A stretch of DNA of 64,000 nt from Arthrobacter sp. ok362 (GCF_900102785.1 NZ_FNGC01000008.1:124001-188000); one strand, 5' to 3'; shown: positions 42,330-51,164, counted from the stretch's first letter. Numbers and translations are program-made. Notes: a model not told the origin generated them from the sequence alone.

Positions 42330-43520
42330 ATGACCCGAGCCGACGCCTCCGCCCCCAACTGGTCCTTCCGCGCGGACGAGGCCGCCCGCTCGGTGACCAG
42401 GCTATTCGGGCAGCGGCTCTTCTTCCTGCCGGGAACCCACATCGCCGCGATCCTCCGGCCGTCCGGCCGGCTGAAGAACCTGTCCCGGCCCTGGCACTAC
42501 TGGTGGCAGGCGCATTACCTCGACTGCCTTGTAGACGCCGGCCGCCGGGAACTGGGCTCGCCCGGGCGTCCGGGCGCCAAGTTCGACGGCGAGAACCGGC
42601 CCAGCGCCGGCCGCCTTGCCTCCCGGCTCGTCACGGGCATCCGGCTGCGCAATTTCCTCACGGTGGTCAACAACTACTACGACGACATGGCCTGGCTGGC
42701 CCTGGCCACCCTCCGGCTGGACAAGCTCGCCGAGGACACCCGCAAACACACCGGCCGGGAGCGCAACGCCAAGGTCCTGCAGCGCCTGACTCTGCAGTTC
42801 GACTCCGCCTCCACGGACGACCTGGGCGGCGGCACCTTCTGGAGCACGAAGCGCGATTTCAAGAACACGCCGGCCACCGCGCCGGTGGCCCTCTACTACG
42901 CCCGGACGGGCAACCAGGCCAAGGCGCAGGCCCTGCTGGACTGGCTGGACGCCAAGCTCTACGAGCCCGCACAGGGCCTCTACCAGGACGGCCTGCGGAT
43001 TTCCGGGACGGGTGACGTGGTGCTCGAAGAAACCATCTACACCTACAACCAGGGGCCAGTTCTCGGGGCCTTACTGGAACTTGGGGGCGAGGCGAACCTC
43101 GGACGGGCGGCCGCACTGGTGGACGCCGCGGCGCGCAACCTCACGCATCCGGCCCCGCTGCTGGGGCGCACCGCCGCGGTGTTGCGGTGCGAGGGAACGG
43201 GCGACGGCGGGCTCTTCACCGGGATCCTCGTCCGCTACCTGGCCCTGGCCGCCGTCGACGAACGGCTGCCCGCCGAAACCCGGGCCACGGCGGCGGCACT
43301 CGTGAACGATACAGCCGAGGCCCTCTGGGAAGGCCGCCGGATCCTGCCGGCGCAGGACCGCCTCGCGCGCCCCGGCAGCCATCTGGTCTTCTCCGACCGC
43401 ACCGAACTGCCGGCACGCCGCAGCTATCCGGAGGGCGCCGCCGTCGAGCTGTCTACGCAGCTCCAGGCCTGGATGGTGCTGGAGGCGGCCGCGGCGGTCG
43501 CTTCGGCGCCCGCCCCGTAA
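42330..43520 (+). CDS. Glycoside hydrolase family 76-like protein, apparently cytoplasmic
   Basis: A 396-residue (alpha/alpha)6-barrel protein resembling GH76 alpha-1,6-mannanases. The paired aspartates of the family lie in NNYYDDMAWLALA (Asp118, Asp119). WHYWWQAHYLDCLVDA, GGTFWSTKRDFKNTPATAPVAL, ETIYTYNQGPVLGALLELGG and GDGGLFTGILVRYLAL are further family-like segments. No signal peptide or lipobox precedes the catalytic part, so it probably acts in the cytoplasm, unlike most characterised members. An uncharacterised epimerase-like relative is the alternative. Confidence 0.8.
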   Translation: MTRADASAPNWSFRADEAARSVTRLFGQRLFFLPGTHIAAILRPSGRLKNLSRPWHYWWQAHYLDCLVDAGRRELGSPGRPGAKFDGENRPSAGRLASRLVTGIRLRNFLTVVNNYYDDMAWLALATLRLDKLAEDTRKHTGRERNAKVLQRLTLQFDSASTDDLGGGTFWSTKRDFKNTPATAPVALYYARTGNQAKAQALLDWLDAKLYEPAQGLYQDGLRISGTGDVVLEETIYTYNQGPVLGALLELGGEANLGRAAALVDAAARNLTHPAPLLGRTAAVLRCEGTGDGGLFTGILVRYLALAAVDERLPAETRATAAALVNDTAEALWEGRRILPAQDRLARPGSHLVFSDRTELPARRSYPEGAAVELSTQLQAWMVLEAAAAVASAPAP

Positions 43521-43558
43521 CCTGCGCCAATTACGTCATGCAACAGTTTCGTAATTCA

Positions 43559-43574
43559 TGTGATCCTGATCACT
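43559..43574. promoter_or_regulatory. Crp/GlxR-like site upstream of the iron transporter
   Basis: TGTGATCCTGATCACT matches TGTGA-N6-TCACA with a single mismatch at the last base. It sits 23 bases before the iron box. A cAMP-receptor-type activator could act together with the iron regulator here. Confidence 0.55.
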
Positions 43575-43597
43575 TAATGGGCCTTCAGGTTGGTTGC

Positions 43598-43616
43598 TTA
43601 GGTTTGGCTAACCTAC
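43598..43616. promoter_or_regulatory. DtxR/IdeR-type iron box
   Basis: TTAGGTTTGGCTAACCTAC matches the DtxR/IdeR consensus TTAGGTTAGSCTAACCTAA at all but two positions. It includes TAACCT, which could serve as the -10. It lies 84 bases before fbpA, so the transporter is probably repressed by iron-loaded DtxR/IdeR. Confidence 0.88.
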
Positions 43617-43634
43617 AGTCGTTCGTAGTGAGCA

Positions 43635-43668
43635 TGCCCTAACTTCCCCGCTTACGGGGGTCAGGGCA
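43635..43668 (+). other. 5' leader stem-loop of the iron transporter mRNA
   Basis: TGCCCT (43635-43640) pairs with AGGGCA (43663-43668), and CCCCG (43646-43650) pairs with CGGGG (43655-43659) around a CTTA loop, with an internal bulge. It lies between the iron box and the fbpA ribosome site and has no T-tract. A role in RNA stability or attenuation is possible. Confidence 0.45.
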
Positions 43669-43700
43669 CCGACGACGAATTCCTTGCAGAAAGTAGCCCC

Positions 43701-44756
43701 ATGAAGATCCGCAACAACGCACTGGCGGGCATCGCCCTGGCAGCCACCGCCGCCCTGGGCTTGGCCGCCTGCGGCTCCGGTTCGGCTGCCCCGGCTGGCA
43801 GCAGTGGAGCGGCCGGCGGCTCGGCCGCCGGCGAGATCACGGTCTATAACGCCCAGCACGAGTCCCTGACCAAAGAGTGGGTAGACGCCTTCACGGCGGA
43901 AACCGGCATCAAGGTCACACTGCGCCAGGGCGACGACACCGAAATGTCGAACCAGATCATCCAGGAAGGCCAGGCCTCACCGGCGGACGTCTTCCTCACC
44001 GAGAACTCCCCCGCCATGGCCCAGGTGGAAAACGCCGGCCTCTTTGCGGATGTGGACAAGGCCACCGTGGACCAGGTTCCCGCTGAATTCCGTCCCTCCA
44101 CCAACAAGTGGACCGGCATCGCAGCCCGCTCCACCGTGTTGGTCTATGACAAGAACAAGATCAGCGCCGACAAGCTGCCCAAGTCCATGCTGGACCTGGC
44201 CAACCCCGAGTGGAAGGGCAAGTGGGCCGCCTCGCCCTCGGGCGCCGACTTCCAGGCGATCGTCTCGGCCCTGCTGGAACTCAAGGGCGAGGCCGCCACG
44301 CAGGCATGGCTCAAGGGCATGAAGGAGAACTCCAAGGCGTACAAGGGCAACAGCACGGCCATGAAGGCCGTCAACGCCGGCGAAGTGGACGCCGCCCTGA
44401 TCTACCACTACTACTACTACGGCGACCAGGCCAAGACCGGCGAGAACTCCAACAAGGTCACGCCGTTCTACTTCAAGAACCAGGACCCGGGCGCATTCGT
44501 CTCCGTCTCCGGCGGCGGCGTGCTGAAGTCCTCGAAGAACGCCGCGGCGGCCCAGTCCTTCCTGAAGTTCATCACGGGCAAGAAGGGCCAGGAAGTGCTC
44601 CAGAAGGGCACCTCCTTCGAGTACGCCGTCGCTTCGGGCGTCCCGTCCAATGACAAGCTGGTTCCGCTCAAGGAGCTGCAGGCACCCACAGTGGATCCCG
44701 CCAAGCTCAATTCCGCCAAGGTCACCGAGCTGATGACCCAGGCAGGGCTGCTGTAG
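43701..44756 (+). CDS. fbpA: Iron(III) ABC transporter substrate-binding lipoprotein
   Basis: A 351-residue ferric-ion binding protein of the FbpA/FutA type. A signal peptide ends in lipobox LAAC (Cys24), followed by a Ser/Gly/Ala linker. The mature domain starts ITVYNAQHESLTKEWVDAF. Tyrosines in ALIYHYYYYGDQAK (about 233-246) are in the place where FbpA proteins ligate Fe3+. It receives iron outside the membrane for FbpBC. The DtxR-type box upstream supports iron repression. Start ATG 43701 has AGAAAG upstream. It is the first gene of a three-gene operon. Confidence 0.93.
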   Translation: MKIRNNALAGIALAATAALGLAACGSGSAAPAGSSGAAGGSAAGEITVYNAQHESLTKEWVDAFTAETGIKVTLRQGDDTEMSNQIIQEGQASPADVFLTENSPAMAQVENAGLFADVDKATVDQVPAEFRPSTNKWTGIAARSTVLVYDKNKISADKLPKSMLDLANPEWKGKWAASPSGADFQAIVSALLELKGEAATQAWLKGMKENSKAYKGNSTAMKAVNAGEVDAALIYHYYYYGDQAKTGENSNKVTPFYFKNQDPGAFVSVSGGGVLKSSKNAAAAQSFLKFITGKKGQEVLQKGTSFEYAVASGVPSNDKLVPLKELQAPTVDPAKLNSAKVTELMTQAGLL

Positions 44757-44761
44757 CAGCA

Positions 44762-46354
44762 GTGACTACCAAGCTGGCGGTCCCCGGCACATCAGGGGAC
44801 ACGACGACGGCGGGCAGGGGCAAGCGCCCTCGCCCGCCTTTCGGCGTTTCTGTTGTTTCCATCATTGCGGTCCTGATCGCCCTGTTTTCCCTGGTGCCTC
44901 TGGCCTATGTGGTCTTCATGACGGCCTCCACCGGCTGGGACACCGCCGCGGCCCTGATCCTCCGCCCGCGCGTCGGCGAACTCCTGCTGAACACCGTGCT
45001 GCTGACCGTGGTGACGGTGCCGCTGTGCCTGGTCCTGGGCGTCGGCGGCGCGTGGCTGGTCGAACGCACCAACCTCGTGGGCCGGAAGTGGTGGGCCGTG
45101 CTGCTCGCCGCCCCGCTGGCCATCCCCGCCTTTGTCAACAGCTACGCCTGGGTGTCCGCGGTGCCTTCGCTCGGCGGGCTGTGGTCCGGGGTCCTGATCG
45201 CCACCCTGTCCTATTTCCCGCTCGTGTACATCCCGGCCGCCGCGACGCTCAGCCGCCTGGACCCGGCGATCGAACAGTCCGCCGCCTCCCTCGGACTCGG
45301 CGCCTGGCGCGCGTTCTTCCGCGTGGTGCTGCCGCAGCTGCGCGTCGCCATGACCGGCGGCGGGCTGCTGGTCGCGCTGCACCTGCTGGCCGAATACGGG
45401 GCGTTCGCGATGATCCGCTTCGACACCTTCACCACCGCGATCATGGTGCAGTACCAGTCCACGTTCAACGGGACCGCGGGGAACATGTTGGCCAGCGTCC
45501 TGGTGTTCCTGTGCCTGATCCTGCTGCTCGTGGAGGTCCGCAGCCGCGGCAGCGCCCGGTACGCCAGGATCGGCTCGGGCGCCCAGGCGCGCGCCCTGCG
45601 CCTGCCCCTGCACGCCTACCAGCTCCCGGCCCAGCTGTCCCTGATCGCCCTCACCGGGCTGGCATTCGGCCTGCCGTTGACGTTTGTGCTGCGCTGGATC
45701 ATCGCCGGCGGCCCCGAAATCTGGGCTGCCGAGGAGTTCATGCCGGCCCTCCTGCAGACCTTGGCGTACGGCCTTGCGGCGGCCGTCGTCACCACCGTGG
45801 TCGCGTTCCCCATGGCATATCTGGCCGTGCGGCGTCCAAGCTGGTTCAGCAAGTCCCTGGAGCTGTCCAACTACATCACCAGCTCCATGCCCGGGATTGT
45901 GGTGGGCCTGGCCTTCGTGACCGTGAGCATCCGGATGGTGCCCAGCATGTACCAGACCTCAGCGCTCCTCATCGCGGCCTACGTGCTATTGTTCCTCCCG
46001 CGTGCTCTCGTGAACATCCGCTCGGGGCTGTCCCAGGCACCGAAGGAACTCGACGAGGCGGCCCAGGTGCTCGGCAAGCCGCCGCTGCTGGCGTTCATCC
46101 GCGTGACGCTGCGCCTCACCGCCCCAGCCGCGGCCGGCGGCGCGGCCCTGGTGTTCCTGGGGATTGTCAACGAGCTCACGGCCACCCTTTTGCTCTCTCC
46201 CAACGGGACGCGCACCCTCGCCACCGAGTTCTGGAGCAAGAGCAGCGAGATCGATTACGCTGGCGCAGCCCCGTACGCGCTGCTGATGATCCTGATCTCG
46301 GCGCCCATGACCTATCTCCTCTTCCAGCAGTCCAAGAAAGTAGCCGGACAGTGA
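44762..46354 (+). CDS. fbpB: Iron(III) ABC transporter permease (fused two-domain)
   Basis: A 530-residue membrane protein with two tandem permease domains and about twelve helices. Each domain carries the EAA-type loop: AATLSRLDPAIEQSAASLGLGAWRAFFRVV in the first half, and SGLSQAPKELDEAAQVLGKPPLLAFIRV in the second. It forms the membrane channel with FbpC. The GTG start is five bases after the fbpA stop and has only a weak ribosome site, so it depends on coupling to fbpA. Its stop overlaps fbpC as GTGA. Confidence 0.92.
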   Translation: MTTKLAVPGTSGDTTTAGRGKRPRPPFGVSVVSIIAVLIALFSLVPLAYVVFMTASTGWDTAAALILRPRVGELLLNTVLLTVVTVPLCLVLGVGGAWLVERTNLVGRKWWAVLLAAPLAIPAFVNSYAWVSAVPSLGGLWSGVLIATLSYFPLVYIPAAATLSRLDPAIEQSAASLGLGAWRAFFRVVLPQLRVAMTGGGLLVALHLLAEYGAFAMIRFDTFTTAIMVQYQSTFNGTAGNMLASVLVFLCLILLLVEVRSRGSARYARIGSGAQARALRLPLHAYQLPAQLSLIALTGLAFGLPLTFVLRWIIAGGPEIWAAEEFMPALLQTLAYGLAAAVVTTVVAFPMAYLAVRRPSWFSKSLELSNYITSSMPGIVVGLAFVTVSIRMVPSMYQTSALLIAAYVLLFLPRALVNIRSGLSQAPKELDEAAQVLGKPPLLAFIRVTLRLTAPAAAGGAALVFLGIVNELTATLLLSPNGTRTLATEFWSKSSEIDYAGAAPYALLMILISAPMTYLLFQQSKKVAGQ

Positions 46355-47541
46355 CCGATGTCTACCCATCGCGTGAGGCCCCCTCGCGTCTCCCCGAGCC
46401 GCGAGTCGCGGCTTCCGTGGCCACCAGCACCAACAGCCACCTGGAAATCGACGCGGTCACCAAGAACTTTGGGTCCCAGGCCGTCCTCAGGGGCGTCAAC
46501 CTCTCCGTCGCCAGGGGCGGAACGACGGCGATCGTGGGACCGTCCGGCTCCGGCAAGACCACGCTCCTGCGCCTGATTGCTGGCTTCGAACACCCCGACA
46601 CCGGCAGCATCTCGCTGAGCGGCAGCAAGGTGGCAGGCGAGAACGCCTGGGTCCCCGCCCACAAGCGCCATGTCGGCTACGTGGCCCAGGACGGTGCCTT
46701 GTTCCCCCACCTGACGGTCGGGCAGAACATTTCCTTTGGCCTGGACGCCGCGCAGCTCCCCGGAGGGCACCGCGGCGTCAAGGCGCGGGTCGCGGAGCTG
46801 CTGGAAATGGTCTCCCTGGACCCGGCCATGGCCAAGCGCCGCCCGCACCAGCTCTCCGGCGGCCAGCAGCAGCGGGTCGCCCTGGCCCGGGCGCTGGCCC
46901 GCAAGCCCGCGCTGATGCTGCTGGACGAGCCGTTCTCCGCCCTGGACGCCGGCCTGCGGGTGGCCACCCGCCGCGCCGTGGCCCAGGTCCTGAAGGACGC
47001 CGGCGTCACCACAATCCTGGTCACGCATGACCAGGCCGAGGCGTTATCCTTCGCCGACCAGGTGGCGGTGATGCGCGGCGGCAGGCTGGCCCAGATCGGC
47101 AACCCGTTTGTCGTCTACACGCGTCCGGCGGACCGTGCTACCGCCGAATTCTTGGGCGACGCCGTGATCCTGGATGCCTGGATGGAAGGCTCCCTGGCCA
47201 CGTGCTCGCTCGGCGGGATCCCCGTGCGCCGCCCGCCGGCCCAGGGCCGGGTCCAGCTGATGCTGCGGCCCGAGCAGATCCGCATTTCCGAGGACGGCCC
47301 CATTCGCGGCACAGTGGTGGACACCGACTACTTCGGCCCCGAGACCACGGTACGGCTCCAGCTCCCGATTCCGCCGGTCCTTGCCGCCGGCGCCGTCCCG
47401 GACCACCGCTACCCCGGCGGCGGGGAAATCATCACCATCCGGCACTGGAACGCCTCTATCGCCCGCCCCGGCACGGAGCTACGGCTTCGCGTGGTGGGCG
47501 AGGCCGTGGCTTTCCCGGTGGAGGAGCAGCAGGCTCCGTAA
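46351..47541 (+). CDS. fbpC: Iron(III) ABC transporter ATP-binding protein
   Basis: A 396-residue ATPase. Walker A GPSGSGKTTLL is at 63-73, the Q-loop is GYVAQDGALFPHLTV, the signature LSGGQQQRVALARAL, and Walker B LMLLDEPFSALD. A C-terminal TOBE-like domain (LMLRPEQIRISEDGPIRG, then DTDYFGPETTVRLQL) follows, as in other ferric and molybdate importers. An N-terminal Ser/Pro-rich extension of about 30 residues is unusual. GTG 46351 overlaps the permease stop. It energises FbpAB. Confidence 0.93.
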   Translation: MTDVYPSREAPSRLPEPRVAASVATSTNSHLEIDAVTKNFGSQAVLRGVNLSVARGGTTAIVGPSGSGKTTLLRLIAGFEHPDTGSISLSGSKVAGENAWVPAHKRHVGYVAQDGALFPHLTVGQNISFGLDAAQLPGGHRGVKARVAELLEMVSLDPAMAKRRPHQLSGGQQQRVALARALARKPALMLLDEPFSALDAGLRVATRRAVAQVLKDAGVTTILVTHDQAEALSFADQVAVMRGGRLAQIGNPFVVYTRPADRATAEFLGDAVILDAWMEGSLATCSLGGIPVRRPPAQGRVQLMLRPEQIRISEDGPIRGTVVDTDYFGPETTVRLQLPIPPVLAAGAVPDHRYPGGGEIITIRHWNASIARPGTELRLRVVGEAVAFPVEEQQAP

Positions 47542-47555
47542 GCTTGCTCTGGAGA

Positions 47556-47561
47556 TAGGGT
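47556..47561 (+). promoter_or_regulatory. Candidate -10 of a leaderless debranching-enzyme transcript
   Basis: TAGGGT is followed by six bases and ATG 47568, in the 26-bp gap after fbpC. The GGGCGG between them is not a good ribosome site. Confidence 0.4.
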
Positions 47562-47567
47562 GGGCGG

Positions 47568-49523
47568 ATGACTGTTCAGCCAGGCCTGCACCGCCAATAC
47601 TGCTCCGTTGCCGCCCCCACTCAGCTGTGGCTCGATCCGGACGGCCGCCTGGCCGGCGAGGTCAAACCGCCCGGAGCCGGTGACCCTGCTGACCCGGCCG
47701 GGTTCACCGGGCTGCTCCACGGCGACACCCGGATGCTCTGCCGGGCGCTCGTGCGCGTCAACGGCCTGGAACCCGAGCCGGCGGCCGTCGAGACCGAGCC
47801 CGGCGGCGTCCTGCGCGTCCGGGGCCTGGTCCGGGGCATCCCGGGACCCACGGAGGATCCCGCGGTCGAGCTCCTCCAGACCTGGACCGTGACGCCGGGC
47901 GTGGTGCGGCACACCCTGCAGCTGCGCACCTCACTGGATTCCCTCGACATCGAAATCGACATTGAACTTGCCGCCGACTTCACCGACATGGCCCAGATCC
48001 GCCTCAGCCGCTTCCGCGACGCGACCGGGCCGATCTCTGCCGACCAGTCTGCACTGCGCTGGAAGGAGGGCGGCAAGACCCTTGCGGTGGCGGCCTCCGG
48101 CGCCGTCACCCCGGAGGGCCACCTCGCCTGGCGCGGAACCCTGGGCCGGGGCCGGCCGTTCGAGGCCGAATGGCAGGCCGTCCTCACCGATGACGACGAC
48201 GCCGTGGTGGCGGCCCGACCGCCCTCGGCCCGGCCGCAGCGGACCGGACCGGCCGGGGCGCTGGGCCTGCTGCTGGATAACTCCCTCGATGAGCTGGCCG
48301 GGCTCCGGCTGGCAACCCGCCAGCTGCCTGACGCTCCGTTCATCGCCGCCGGGGCGCCCTGGTACTTCACGCTGTTCGGGCGGGATTCGCTGTGGGCCGC
48401 GCGGCTGCTGCTGCCGCTGGACACCGGACTGGACACTGGGCTTGCGGCGGGCACACTGCGCGCACTGGCGGCCTTCCAGGGCACCCGGACGGACGCCGCG
48501 GCCGCCGAGGAACCCGGCAAGATCCTGCACGAGCTGCGGTCCAAGGAGCTAGTGCTGGAGAGCCAGGGCCTGCGCCTGCCGCCGGTGTACTTCGGGGCCG
48601 TGGATTCCACCCCGCTGTGGCTTTGCCTGCTCGGTGAACTCTGGCGCGCCGGCCGGGACGACGACGCAGTCCGGTCGCTGCTGCCGAATGCGGCACGCGC
48701 CGCGGAGTGGCTGCTCGCTGCCGGCACCACCGGAACGGACGGTGCAGCGGACGGCGCGGCGGGCAACGGCGCAGCGGGTAACCGCGGGTTCCTCAGCTAC
48801 CGTGACGCGTCGGGGCACGGCCTGAGCAACCAGGGCTGGAAAGACTCCCGGGACGCCATGCAGTTCCGCGACGGCCGCCAGGCCGAGGGGCCTATCGCCC
48901 TGTCCGAGGTGCAGGGCTATGCGTACCAGGCAGCAATGGAAACGGCGGAGCTGTTCGACGCCTTCGGCGAACCTGGCGGGCAGGCGCTGCGTGACTTCGC
49001 CGCTGCCCTCCGGCTCAGGTTCCGGGAGCGCTTCTGGGTTGAGGACGACGGCGGGCCGTTCCCGGCGATGGCCCTGGACGGGCACGGGGTTCCCCTGGAC
49101 ATCCCGGGCTCGAACATGGGACACCTGCTGGGCACGGGCATCCTGGACGCCGACGAAGCCCGGATCGTGGCGGACCGGCTTGTGAGCCCCGAGCTGTTCT
49201 CCGGCTATGGGGTGCACACGATTTCGCGGCGGGCCGCAGGATTTTGGCCCTTCAGCTACCACTGCGGCTCGGTGTGGAGCCACGACACCGCCATCGCGAT
49301 CCGCGGCCTCCTCGCCGATGGTTTCATCGCCGAGGGCCGGACCCTCGCCGATGGCTTGCTCGCGGCGGCAGCCTCCTTCGGCCACCGGCTGCCGGAGGTG
49401 TTCGCAGGGGTGCGGGCCGAGGACTCGGGCGTCGCTGTGCCCTATCCGGCGTCATGCCACCCGCAGGCGTGGTCCTCAGCCTCGGCGGTTGTCATCGCCC
49501 AGGCGATGGGCGTCGGGCTCTAA
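47568..49523 (+). CDS. Glycogen-debranching-type amylo-alpha-1,6-glucosidase
   Basis: A 651-residue protein with an N-terminal beta domain typical of GDE_N_bis (to about 220; FTGLLHGDTRMLCRALVRVNG) and an (alpha/alpha)6 catalytic domain. Family features are WYFTLFGRDSLWAARLLLP, DSTPLWLCLLGE, NQGWKDSRDAMQFRDG, EVQGYAYQAAMETAELF and WPFSYHCGSVWSHDTAIAI. The Asp and Glu residues in these segments are the likely acid/base pair. No signal peptide is present, so it acts on cytoplasmic glucans. Short Gly/Ala/Asn repeats occur near 390-405. Its stop overlaps that of the convergent PAP2 gene. Confidence 0.88.
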   Translation: MTVQPGLHRQYCSVAAPTQLWLDPDGRLAGEVKPPGAGDPADPAGFTGLLHGDTRMLCRALVRVNGLEPEPAAVETEPGGVLRVRGLVRGIPGPTEDPAVELLQTWTVTPGVVRHTLQLRTSLDSLDIEIDIELAADFTDMAQIRLSRFRDATGPISADQSALRWKEGGKTLAVAASGAVTPEGHLAWRGTLGRGRPFEAEWQAVLTDDDDAVVAARPPSARPQRTGPAGALGLLLDNSLDELAGLRLATRQLPDAPFIAAGAPWYFTLFGRDSLWAARLLLPLDTGLDTGLAAGTLRALAAFQGTRTDAAAAEEPGKILHELRSKELVLESQGLRLPPVYFGAVDSTPLWLCLLGELWRAGRDDDAVRSLLPNAARAAEWLLAAGTTGTDGAADGAAGNGAAGNRGFLSYRDASGHGLSNQGWKDSRDAMQFRDGRQAEGPIALSEVQGYAYQAAMETAELFDAFGEPGGQALRDFAAALRLRFRERFWVEDDGGPFPAMALDGHGVPLDIPGSNMGHLLGTGILDADEARIVADRLVSPELFSGYGVHTISRRAAGFWPFSYHCGSVWSHDTAIAIRGLLADGFIAEGRTLADGLLAAAASFGHRLPEVFAGVRAEDSGVAVPYPASCHPQAWSSASAVVIAQAMGVGL

Positions 49524-50335
49524 CGGGCCTGCCCCTGCCGGTAAACCTCTGCCGGGGGAACCTCCGCCGGGCGAACCTCCGCCGGCACGGGCGGCGACAG
49601 GCGCATTGGCGGCGTCAGCGGCTCGGGCCGCGGAGCCATGGTGGCGCGCAACCCGTCGGCCAAGATGACGATGCCGGTAACGGCGAGCGCAAGGCCCATG
49701 GCGGCGACCACGTCCGTCAGCCAGTGATAGCCCAGGTACAGGCGGCTGAGGGCAACCACCAGCGTCCCGGCGGCCGCGGCCGCGAAGGCGAGCACCGACG
49801 TCGTCCGTTTGCTCGTCCGCGTCCCACGGGCCGCCACCAGCAGGTAGCAGAGGACGCACAGGAAGACGCCGGCACCGAAGGTATGGCCGGAGGGAAATGA
49901 CAGGGCGTCGTCCGGTCCCAGCATGAAGTCGCTGGCGGCTGGCCGGCCCCGGCCGACGCCGTGCTTGATCAGCGTGGACACCGCGAAGGTGGCCGCCATG
50001 GCGCCGATTAGCAGGGCGGGACGCCAGATTTCCCGTTTCCAGACCGCCCAGACCAGGGCCAACACGCAGCCGATCACCGTCATCCACAGCGGCGAGGTCA
50101 CAGTGGTCACGGCCGTCAGGATGGCGGTGGCGAGCGGGGTCCGGGACGCCACGAGCCCATCGTGCACGGGCGCGTCCAGGTCGGCCACGCCGCTGTTCGA
50201 CTGCACGGCGGCGAGCACGGTCCAGAAGATCGTCTCCCCTGCGATCAGCAGGGCTGTTGCCACGAAGAAGAGCCGCCGCTGGGACGGCAGCGGCAGGCGG
50301 GCAGGGGGTCGCGGGGCACGCTTGGCACGGAGCAT
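49520..50335 (-). CDS. PAP2-family membrane phosphatase
   Basis: A 271-residue membrane protein with six hydrophobic segments and the complete PAP2 active site: KHGVGRGRP, FPSGH and SRLYLGYHWLTD, which supply the Lys, Arg, His and Asp of the phosphohydrolase. Substrates could be undecaprenyl pyrophosphate or phosphatidic acid. A Pro/Glu-rich cytoplasmic tail (PAEVRPAEVPPAEV) ends the protein. Its TAG overlaps the TAA of the convergent gene. CAGGAT seven bases before the ATG may be a -10 of a leaderless transcript. Confidence 0.9.
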   Translation of the reverse strand: MLRAKRAPRPPARLPLPSQRRLFFVATALLIAGETIFWTVLAAVQSNSGVADLDAPVHDGLVASRTPLATAILTAVTTVTSPLWMTVIGCVLALVWAVWKREIWRPALLIGAMAATFAVSTLIKHGVGRGRPAASDFMLGPDDALSFPSGHTFGAGVFLCVLCYLLVAARGTRTSKRTTSVLAFAAAAAGTLVVALSRLYLGYHWLTDVVAAMGLALAVTGIVILADGLRATMAPRPEPLTPPMRLSPPVPAEVRPAEVPPAEVYRQGQAR

Positions 50336-50408
50336 CCGCCCAATCCTGCCAGCGGCAACTACCTGCAGCCCGGACGGTAGCTGGGAATTCTCTGGGAGGC
50401 GCGCACCT

Positions 50409-50483
50409 GGCTGTTACGGTTCTGGCTGTTACGGTTCCGGCTGTTTTGGTTCTGGCTGTTTTTGTTCCGGCTGTTTTGGTTCT
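50409..50483 (-). repeat. Five 15-bp repeats spanning the YdeI-family stop codon
   Basis: Five 15-bp units of the type GGCTGTTTTGGTTCT fill 50409-50483. On the minus strand they encode KQPEP repeats. A single base difference (TTA in place of TTT at 50429-50431) turns a Lys codon into the stop. About 1.4 units lie past the stop. Confidence 0.85.
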
Positions 50484-51073
50484 GGGGGCCGCTTGGTCTG
50501 CGGGTACGGCGTTTCGAACCGCGCGAGCATCTCCACGAACCCGGCGATCTTCTTCTCCCGGGTGGAGGCCTGCTTGGCCGAGTTGGTGCGGTAGATCAGG
50601 GCATACCGGTTCACGGACGTCAGGACCTCGAACATCGCCTGCGCCCGGGGCTCCGCCGCGATGGCCGCGGCGAGGTCATCCGGGACTTCCGCCGTCGCTG
50701 CGCCCGAATAGGCGGCCTCCCAGCGCCCGTCCGCCTTGGCGGCGGCCACGGCGGCCTGCCCGGCCGGGACCATCCGCCCCGCCGCCTCAAGACGTTCAAT
50801 CCGCTCCACGTTCCGCGCGGACCACATACTCTTAGGTCCCCGCCGGGTCATCCGCTGGAAGGAGCTCTCCCCGTCCCGCCGCCGGCCCTGCCCGTCGATC
50901 CAGCCGAAACACAGCGCTTCCTGCAGTGCGGCCTCGTAGTCCAGCCCGGTCACGGATCCGCCCTTCTTGTGCAGCACGAGCCACACGCCGGGACTTTGCG
51001 AGTGGTGCTGCTCCAGCCATGCGCGCCACTCGGCGGCGTCCTTCACCAGCAGTTCCTCAAGTTCAACAGCCAT
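50429..51073 (-). CDS. YdeI/OmpD-associated family protein
   Basis: A 214-residue soluble protein. AEWRAWLEQHHSQSPGVWLVLHKKG, ALCFGWIDGQGRRRDGESSFQRMTRRGPKSMWSARNVERIERL and TREKKIAGFVEMLARF are the YdeI-family hallmarks. The family is linked to bacteriocin protection in some species, but its biochemistry is not defined. A KQPEP repeat tail made by a 15-bp DNA repeat ends the protein. CACAAT six bases before ATG 51073 suggests a leaderless start. An ATG at 51166 in frame overlaps the divergent VOC gene. Confidence 0.85.
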   Translation of the reverse strand: MAVELEELLVKDAAEWRAWLEQHHSQSPGVWLVLHKKGGSVTGLDYEAALQEALCFGWIDGQGRRRDGESSFQRMTRRGPKSMWSARNVERIERLEAAGRMVPAGQAAVAAAKADGRWEAAYSGAATAEVPDDLAAAIAAEPRAQAMFEVLTSVNRYALIYRTNSAKQASTREKKIAGFVEMLARFETPYPQTKRPPEPKQPEQKQPEPKQPEP

Positions 51074-51079
51074 GGCACC

Positions 51080-51085
51080 ATTGTG
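51080..51085 (-). promoter_or_regulatory. Candidate -10 of a leaderless ydeI-type transcript
   Basis: CACAAT on the minus strand is followed by six bases and the ATG at 51073. No ribosome site is visible. Confidence 0.4.
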
Positions 51086-51164
51086 CTCCGGGTGGCTGAC
51101 CGGAGGGGTGCTTTGGTGGCACCATGTCATGTGGAGCCAACCCCGTCCCTCGCAAGGAGATCCC

